The notes beneath the pieces are model-generated. The model was given only the letters and a program-made list of their open reading frames with translations. It was not told where the DNA came from and did not search any database. Both the position numbers and the translations under genes were made by a program. From contig CAMPDV010000120.1 in NCBI GenBank assembly GCA_946699065.1, positions 310,001 through 374,000 of the forward strand: DNA of 64,000 nt, in the 5' to 3' direction. Of the stretch, positions 58,150 through 64,000 are shown piece by piece. This DNA is from Loxodes magnus (Eukaryota > Ciliophora > Karyorelictea > Loxodida > Loxodidae). The stretch's first letter is position 1; the number at the start of each line of letters is the position of its first letter.

Positions 58150-59800
58150 AATTTAATGATCTTCAAGTAAGATATATAGAGTAAATGATCACTCAAAGTT
58201 TAAAAGAAAGAGAAAATAGAAATTTACTAGAAATCTATAAAGATACAACTAAGTTAGAAATAGATATACATTTTGATAGGTTGCTTTACTTTCTATAATC
58301 TTACAGTTTTTCTATATTATATTTTTTAAGTTTTAGACTCTTTACATTCTTAAGATTTTATTACTTCTATATTTTTATTAAATTGTTTCATATACTCTTT
58401 CACTTCATCTTTATTACAATTATCTTGAAAATCTTAAACTTTATCGTAAAAATTGTAGATTTTTTATAATTCTTTTTTATCTTTTTATGACTTGAATTTG
58501 TAGCAAATGCTTCAATTTATAATAGATGAAGGTTCATTTTATTAAAATCTATTTCTTATTTATCTGTTCCACTAATTTCTATAGACTCAACTTTTCTTTG
58601 TATTAATAAAATAATTTACTAACTTGCAAAGTCCTATGTCTCTTTTTAGCAGCAACAAAGTTCTCTCATTATAAATATGCATAGATTTTATCTATTAGCC
58701 ATTATTTGATTTTCTTAATTCTTTTAAATTAATATTTTAATTTAAATAGTACATTCCTATTTAAAGATACTGATACTCATTTTCATTTAGCATTTAAAAT
58801 CTTAGTTATCTCTTTATCTATTTAGTAATAAGACTTATAATATTATTTTCAGAAAAGATTGCTTTTACTCACTAATTTTTCATTTTTATCTTTAAGATTA
58901 TATTCTTTACTTTTATTTTGTTTTCATCGAAAAATAGTTTCAAGTGTAGAAAATAAAAGTTTTACTGATAGATTTAATGAGTACTAGCTAAGTATTAATA
59001 ATAAGAAAATTTAATCTAGTTATGCTTTTAAACAACTAATGTTATATCATCAATGAAATTTTATCATATTGCTTTTAGTTTTATAAAGGAACTGTTATAT
59101 ATTCTTGTTTATTGCCATTTATAAGTTATTCCTTTGCTTTTATTCATATTATTTATTATATTTTTCTTCAAAACTCTCACAAGTTTGCTTGTCTTTGCAA
59201 GTGCCTATGATTTTAAAAATGTTTAGATTATATTTGTTATTCTATTAAGCTTTATCCAATATTTTTCTTGCTTGTTTGTTAGCAAAAATTTATAAAAATG
59301 TATATAAAATTACTAAAGAAATAAGAGTATCAACACAGAAAATAACTTTAGAAGTATATATTTAGAAAATAATCTTTTATTAGCTTAAAATTTAATTAAC
59401 TTTAGATTTTATTTAGTTTTTATGATTTAATCTTCAGGAATTTTTCTCCAAGTTGCTTTTAATTTTTCAATTTCCTTCCAATCTTTTTTATGGCTTAATT
59501 AAGCGATAAATAAATATTTCTTTTTTAAAAATATTTGAAAGATATATTAGTTAACTGCTAAAGTATATCAAGCTTCTATACAAGTTATATCCTTTTTCTT
59601 CTTAAGTATTTTAATAGCTTCACTTAAATTTGTTTATTTCATATAATTTAAGACTTCATGATTTCTTTACAAATAATAAAAGAAGTTCCTTTAAAGCAAC
59701 AAAAGCAATAAAAGCTTAGAAAATTAATTCTTAGATCTTAGTTAAAATTAGCATTGTTTCAGTGCTCTTATTTCTTCTATATTTTACTTTTGGAAACATA
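58150..59800 (-). CDS. unrecognised charged protein, several coding segments
   Basis: Coding blocks on the minus strand: MKQTNLSEAIKILKKKKDIT, WYTLAVNQYIF, HKKDWKEIEKLKATWRKIPE, NKQARKILDKAQQNNKYN, CKDKQTCESFEEKYNKQYEQ, SKEYNLKDKNEKL. After a change of frame follow MLNENEYQYLQ, LKELRKSNNGQQIKSMHIYN, KDKKELQKIYNFYDKVQDFQ and NKDEVKEYMKQFNKN. The frame change coincides with GTGAGT...CTAAATAG, a 55-nt sequence with canonical GT-AG ends that would restore the frame if spliced. Helical, weakly TPR-like in the first part. Start and end not fixed. Confidence 0.45.
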
Positions 59801-60065
59801 TTCAGTGATAATCTATTATTTACAAATCTATAAGGTAAAGTCAGTGGAAGGATATAAAAGTCTTATATTTTATAATATAAATAACTAACTAAAACTAAAA
59901 ACAATTAGCAATAAATAGTTAGGGTTTTAACATTAACCATATAGAACTTTAGCCAATCCTTAAGTAACTATTCATTAATTTATACACTTTTATTATAATA
60001 CACTAAATTTATTTATTTAAACTAAGATAATACAACTGCAGAATTTAAACTTATAGAAATACAAA

Positions 60066-63000
60066 ATGTTAGAAAATAGTTTTGTAAAGTATTGATATAA
60101 CTTAGATGCTGATATAACTTAATTATTAATATTATAAAATAAATGTTTAAATATAAAATTATAAGATAAAGAATATTCTTAATTTCTAAGAGACAGAGTC
60201 TTGTGGATTATGATGCTATGGTTGATATTACTTAGCTAATTCATTAAAATTAATTATTTCCTAAAACTTAAATTATTATATTATTAATAGATTATACAGC
60301 TTAGTTTTTAATTTGTCTAATAGCAAAGCATAGAACCATCTTAAATTATTAAATAGACATACAAATATCTTACATACAGACTTTAGTATCTTTAATTTAG
60401 TAAGGCCTTAATAATAAGTTATTAAAAGCTTAATAATTAAATCTATATATCTTTTATTAGACACAGGATATTGTTTAATAGATATATGATAAAGATTTGG
60501 TTTTACAGAAATGATTATCTAAACTTTATCTTTTATAACTTAAACTTTTCTTATTGTTTATGTTTCTTTATTTATAACTAAAGTCACTTATCATTATATT
60601 TCAACCTTTATGAAACTAATAAATAATAACTCTTTTAGAAAGCTTTTAAATTAAGTTTAAAGCTTAATAAACACTCATATGGTTACTTTGCTGTAGCTTT
60701 TTCAAATTAATTAAGCTTATCTAGAAAGAGAGTCTAAATGTCTTGATAATAATATTAATCTAGCAAGATAAGAATTAGCATTTAATAAATAGCTTCTAAC
60801 TCTTATCTTCCAATTAATATTAAAAACCAGATTTATAAAAGTTGCTTAGTTGATAAGTTAAGATTTTTAACAAAAATATAACTCTAGAAAGTTAAAATAT
60901 AAAGCAAGGAGAAAGCAAAAAAGAATGCTGATAGATGTAATAGTAAAATATGAAAGAATCTAAATAATTTTATTAAAGAGTTTAAATAATTTCTATATCC
61001 ATTTTAATGTTTAGTCTATTCATTTATTTAACAACTATCTAGAAAACAACTCATTCCAAATTTATCTCCTGAGTTTGTTGCTAGTGAAGCAAATGGATTT
61101 TTAGATAAAGTTATTAAATGAGTTTATCAATGCAAACTAAATAATGGAGTTTTAAAGATTTAGTTACTATGTATAAATAAAATACGCTTTTCTCTATATA
61201 TTTTTAAAATAGTTAAAGTAAGTTAATTAATAATTTCCTTTTAATGCCTAGATTTTAATAAAGTTAATTGATTCAAATATTGCTAATATATCAACACTTT
61301 TAAATTTTTCTTTTAGAATATTTATTCTCATGCTTTACATAGAAACTTATTCATATACCTATTTTTGTATCTTTTAAAGTTTCTAAAAAGAGTTGATATA
61401 GTCAGTTTTTAAAATTGTGTGTTCATATATAGATAGAATGTTTAATAAATAGATAAGCATGCTAATAACTAATTACTATCTGTTTAATTTTAAAATTAAT
61501 ACTCATATTTTATTATTTCTCTCTTAAAGAAGGAGTCTTCATTTAGGATTGTTTGACAGTATAAATAGCTCCAATTTTGTTATAATTATTATACCTTTAA
61601 TTGAATAGCATTTCGCTTTGGTAATTTTGAACTTTTTAATTCTAAAATATTCTTATTGCTTAAGCGAAATAAATAGATTAAAATGCTTGTTTTAAGATAT
61701 AAGTACATTTTTTCCTAGGATAAATTATAAGAAAATAGCAATGTTAAAAGCTATTTGGATACTAAGCTTATTTAATTAGCTTTCTCTTTACCATAGAAAT
61801 TATTAATTATCAAGTTTATTTTAAATGAAAGATAAAGCTATTTCGACAGCCTTTAGAATCTTATTGTTTTAAACATCATTATTGGTAGTTATTTTTAAAC
61901 CTTGAGAAATATAAATCTGTAAGCAATTGAGTCAAATCTCTCCAATAGTACAGAATCATTATGACTAATGTTTATAAATTCGTTCCAAAATCTCACTTTC
62001 AGATAAAATGTTACGATTTAGTACAATCAAATAACTTTAATATGAGTGTTCAGACTTAATAACAAGAAATAGACTAGTTTCCACTAAGAGAGTATTTAAG
62101 CTTTACTAAAATAGAATTAATTTATAAATCCTTCTTCATTCTTAACTTAGTTTATTTAGATTTAAGTACAAATTAAGAAAATTTAGCTGTAGTAGAAGGC
62201 TTATTTCTCAAAATAAGAGTTCAATTCACATTTTTCCTAAGTTATTTAATCTAATGATTTTATAAGCAAATAATGCTTAAACTTATCTGCATGCTGTTAC
62301 TTATCCTTAATGATTTGAATTATTTAGATTTTTAATGCTTACAATTAGACAAAATCAGAAATTGGTTACAATTCATAGAGATCAATATCCAACTATAATT
62401 AAGAAGCTTTCAATTAAAGTTACCTTTTTAAAATCATTTTATCATGAAGATACATTTGTATCCTTTTGTTACTTTAGCAAAAGAGTTCTTTCAATTAATC
62501 TTATTTAAAAGGCCTTTATCACTCATTTAGATATCAAAGCATATACATTTTTACTTTTAATCAGCATAGAAAAATAAAAGATTTGATTAAGCTGCTACTT
62601 TTATCTTGCTACAGTTAAAAGGAATCCTATATTCCTAACTAAAGGTTAACTGTATTTAGCATTAATTAATATCTAAAGTTAAAATTATGTCTCTAGTAAG
62701 ATTAATTATGAGTATTTCTTGTTATCTCTTTAAGTACTAAGATTGAAACAGCTTGGTTATTACTTAAAAGTAAAAGCATAGAAGTGAAGACATCTTCTTA
62801 GAATATCTTCTTATTTTTGAAGAATAATCTTTATTATTATAGCAAGTTTATCAGTTTAATGTATATCAGTTCAAGTATTAATTTTAGTATCTTTCATCTA
62901 CTAAATAACTTATAAGCGTAACTCTTAATAAGCTTTATTAACTAAGAGAGGCATAAATATACTTATATTGATAAGTTCTATTTAAGTGTATAAGAGTTAG

Positions 63001-63969
63001 AAAGTATCCAATATAATTAATACAGTTAAGACCTTTACTCATGTAACTAAGTAGCTAGGTAATTTACAGAATTATTTTACTTATTTGAGTTAATAGATTT
63101 TCTTTTATAGTAAACTTAACTAAAGACATATTTAAACTATTTCATTTCTATCAATTATCGTTAATCATAATCAAGCCAATATGCAAAACTTAATTCAGTC
63201 AGGAGATTAAAATCAGTCCGTACAAACTCTTTTCACTATATTTTCCTTATCGAGTCTAGAAGATGAAGTTTAATCTCCTTTAAACTAGATTACGAACAGC
63301 TAAAAGGAGAATAAATGGAATAAAAAGTCAGTTTCATATGATATGGACAATTCCAGTCAGAATTAGTTAGATCAAGGAATTTTAAGTAAGTCTGAGGAAT
63401 AAATTGCTGCTAAAAAGGAGTATTTATTTAGAAAGTACAGTAGATCTAAATCCAAAATGTAGAATCATTCAAAACACTTAGATTGCAACTAGGATGAAGA
63501 AGCTAAAATAAATGATCCAGAAGAATATTAATAATCTTTACAGTAAGATATGTATAATAACGAGCTACTTCAACTAAAAAAAATTAAGAGAGAATTCTAA
63601 CTTATAAAGCATAAACTCTATAAATCCTAGGAACAAAATCAAAAAGAGAATCAATTTAGCTTAGAAAAGTCTTAAAAGTAAAATTATAATATTTTACTTG
63701 TTGAAGAAAAAGAAAAAGAAGTCTAAGAAAAAATGAAAGATATTTAGCTGAAGTTGATTAGAGTTAATCAGTAATAAACGTAGAACTAAAATTAAAGCAT
63801 CCTTTGCGATGATAAGGAAAAGCAAAAAGAAGTTAAAATCTACGATCAATATTAAGAAAATTTTAAAATTAAAAGACTCCTTTTAAAGAACTTGGATATC
63901 TTTACTTATCTAATTATATTTCTAATTTCGGTTTTTTATTTGGCAGGGAATGGATTTATGAAAAAGTGA
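60066..63969 (+). CDS. very large putative membrane protein (about 1,290 codons)
   Basis: ATG at 60066 (MLENSFVKYWYNLDADITQL). One frame continues to 63197, including FLRDRVLWIMMLWLILLSQF (hydrophobic), YETNKQQLFQKAFKLSLKLN, LSPEFVASEANGFLDKVIKW, IESNLSNSTESLW and YTYIDKFYLSVQELESIQYN. A 19-nt GTCAGGAGATTAAAATCAG at 63198-63216 would, if removed as an intron, join it to the frame SVQTLFTIFSLSSLEDEVQS. That frame continues as coiled coil (LLQLKKIKREFQLIKHKLYK) and ends in a C-terminal transmembrane segment (TYLIIFLISVFYLAGNGF) before TGA 63967-63969. About a dozen internal TGA codons are read as Trp, outnumbering TGG. No family recognised. The last 250 codons are the most certain. Confidence 0.55.
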
Positions 63970-64000
63970 GAACTAGATTTGATTATGTTTTGTTATTTAA

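Noticed and set aside
60181..60260. Trp/Cys-rich reading (CGLWCYGWYYLAN) in another frame of the large gene
   Set aside because: It needs three TGA codons in a short stretch and loses to the neighbouring frame, which is continuous and charged on both sides.
1..64000. tRNA, rRNA or CRISPR arrays
   Set aside because: Scanned by eye for B-box-like GGTTCRA motifs, rRNA core sequences and regularly spaced repeats; only the repeat B boxes were suggestive. A covariance-model search would be decisive.

Overview
The window reads as nuclear DNA of a ciliate with a reassigned genetic code. It is very AT-rich, and with the standard code almost nothing longer than 110 codons is open. Recognisable proteins (ubiquitin repeats, 14-3-3, CCHC zinc knuckles, reverse transcriptase) appear only when TAA and TAG are read as glutamine. 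TGA ends every gene whose end I can place. In-frame TGA also occurs where a parallel copy has TGG: the zinc knuckles, the 14-3-3 core and a B-box. That matches the karyorelict nuclear code (NCBI table 27: UAR = Gln, UGA = Trp or stop) better than the Tetrahymena/Paramecium code. A Loxodes-like karyorelict is my best guess, by inference only. Unless stated, translations below use that code. Because any frame can be read through under it, uncharacterised ORFs were called on residue composition and motifs, and several remain tentative.

Layout. 0-4.7 kb: minus-strand coiled-coil and gag-like genes around the first copy of a structured 400-bp repeat (repeat A). 5-11.3 kb: gag-like copies on the minus strand around a plus-strand B-box/ubiquitin-like gene. 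11.4-14.9 kb: a membrane-protein ORF, a decayed SAM-like/14-3-3 gene and a GC-richer ORF. 15.5-19.3 kb: further gag-like copies. 19.8-22.2 kb: small ORFs, GC-rich repeat B and repeat A. 23.1-25.2 kb: a second gag-like plus B-box/ubiquitin pair. 25.9-29.4 kb: a near-perfect 1.08-kb inverted repeat carrying half a 14-3-3 gene and the end of a LINE. 30.9-42.7 kb: repeat A copies, a full-length SAM-like/14-3-3 gene, a 668-codon membrane protein and three more B-box/ubiquitin genes. 43-51.6 kb: three gag-like copies, an unknown CxxC protein and a sixth B-box/ubiquitin gene. 52.3-55.5 kb: the only gag + reverse transcriptase unit. 56.2-64 kb: three larger unrecognised protein genes, the last about 1,290 codons.

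Three families dominate: (1) proteins with an N-terminal B-box-like zinc motif and two to four ubiquitin-like domains, six copies; (2) a 14-3-3 domain behind a SAM-like N-terminus, four copies; (3) gag-like coiled-coil/CCHC proteins, about a dozen copies, one joined to a reverse transcriptase. B-box/ubiquitin genes repeatedly sit beside gag-like genes, so they may travel with the element or act against it; this is inference. I found no rRNA, tRNA or CRISPR. Stretches not listed (about 4.7-5.1, 7.9-8.3, 14.9-15.5, 16.4-17.3, 22.2-22.9, 25.2-25.8, 29.7-30.9, 45.2-45.4, 49-49.8, 50.7-51.3 and 51.7-52.3 kb) are very AT-rich and I see nothing there I can support.
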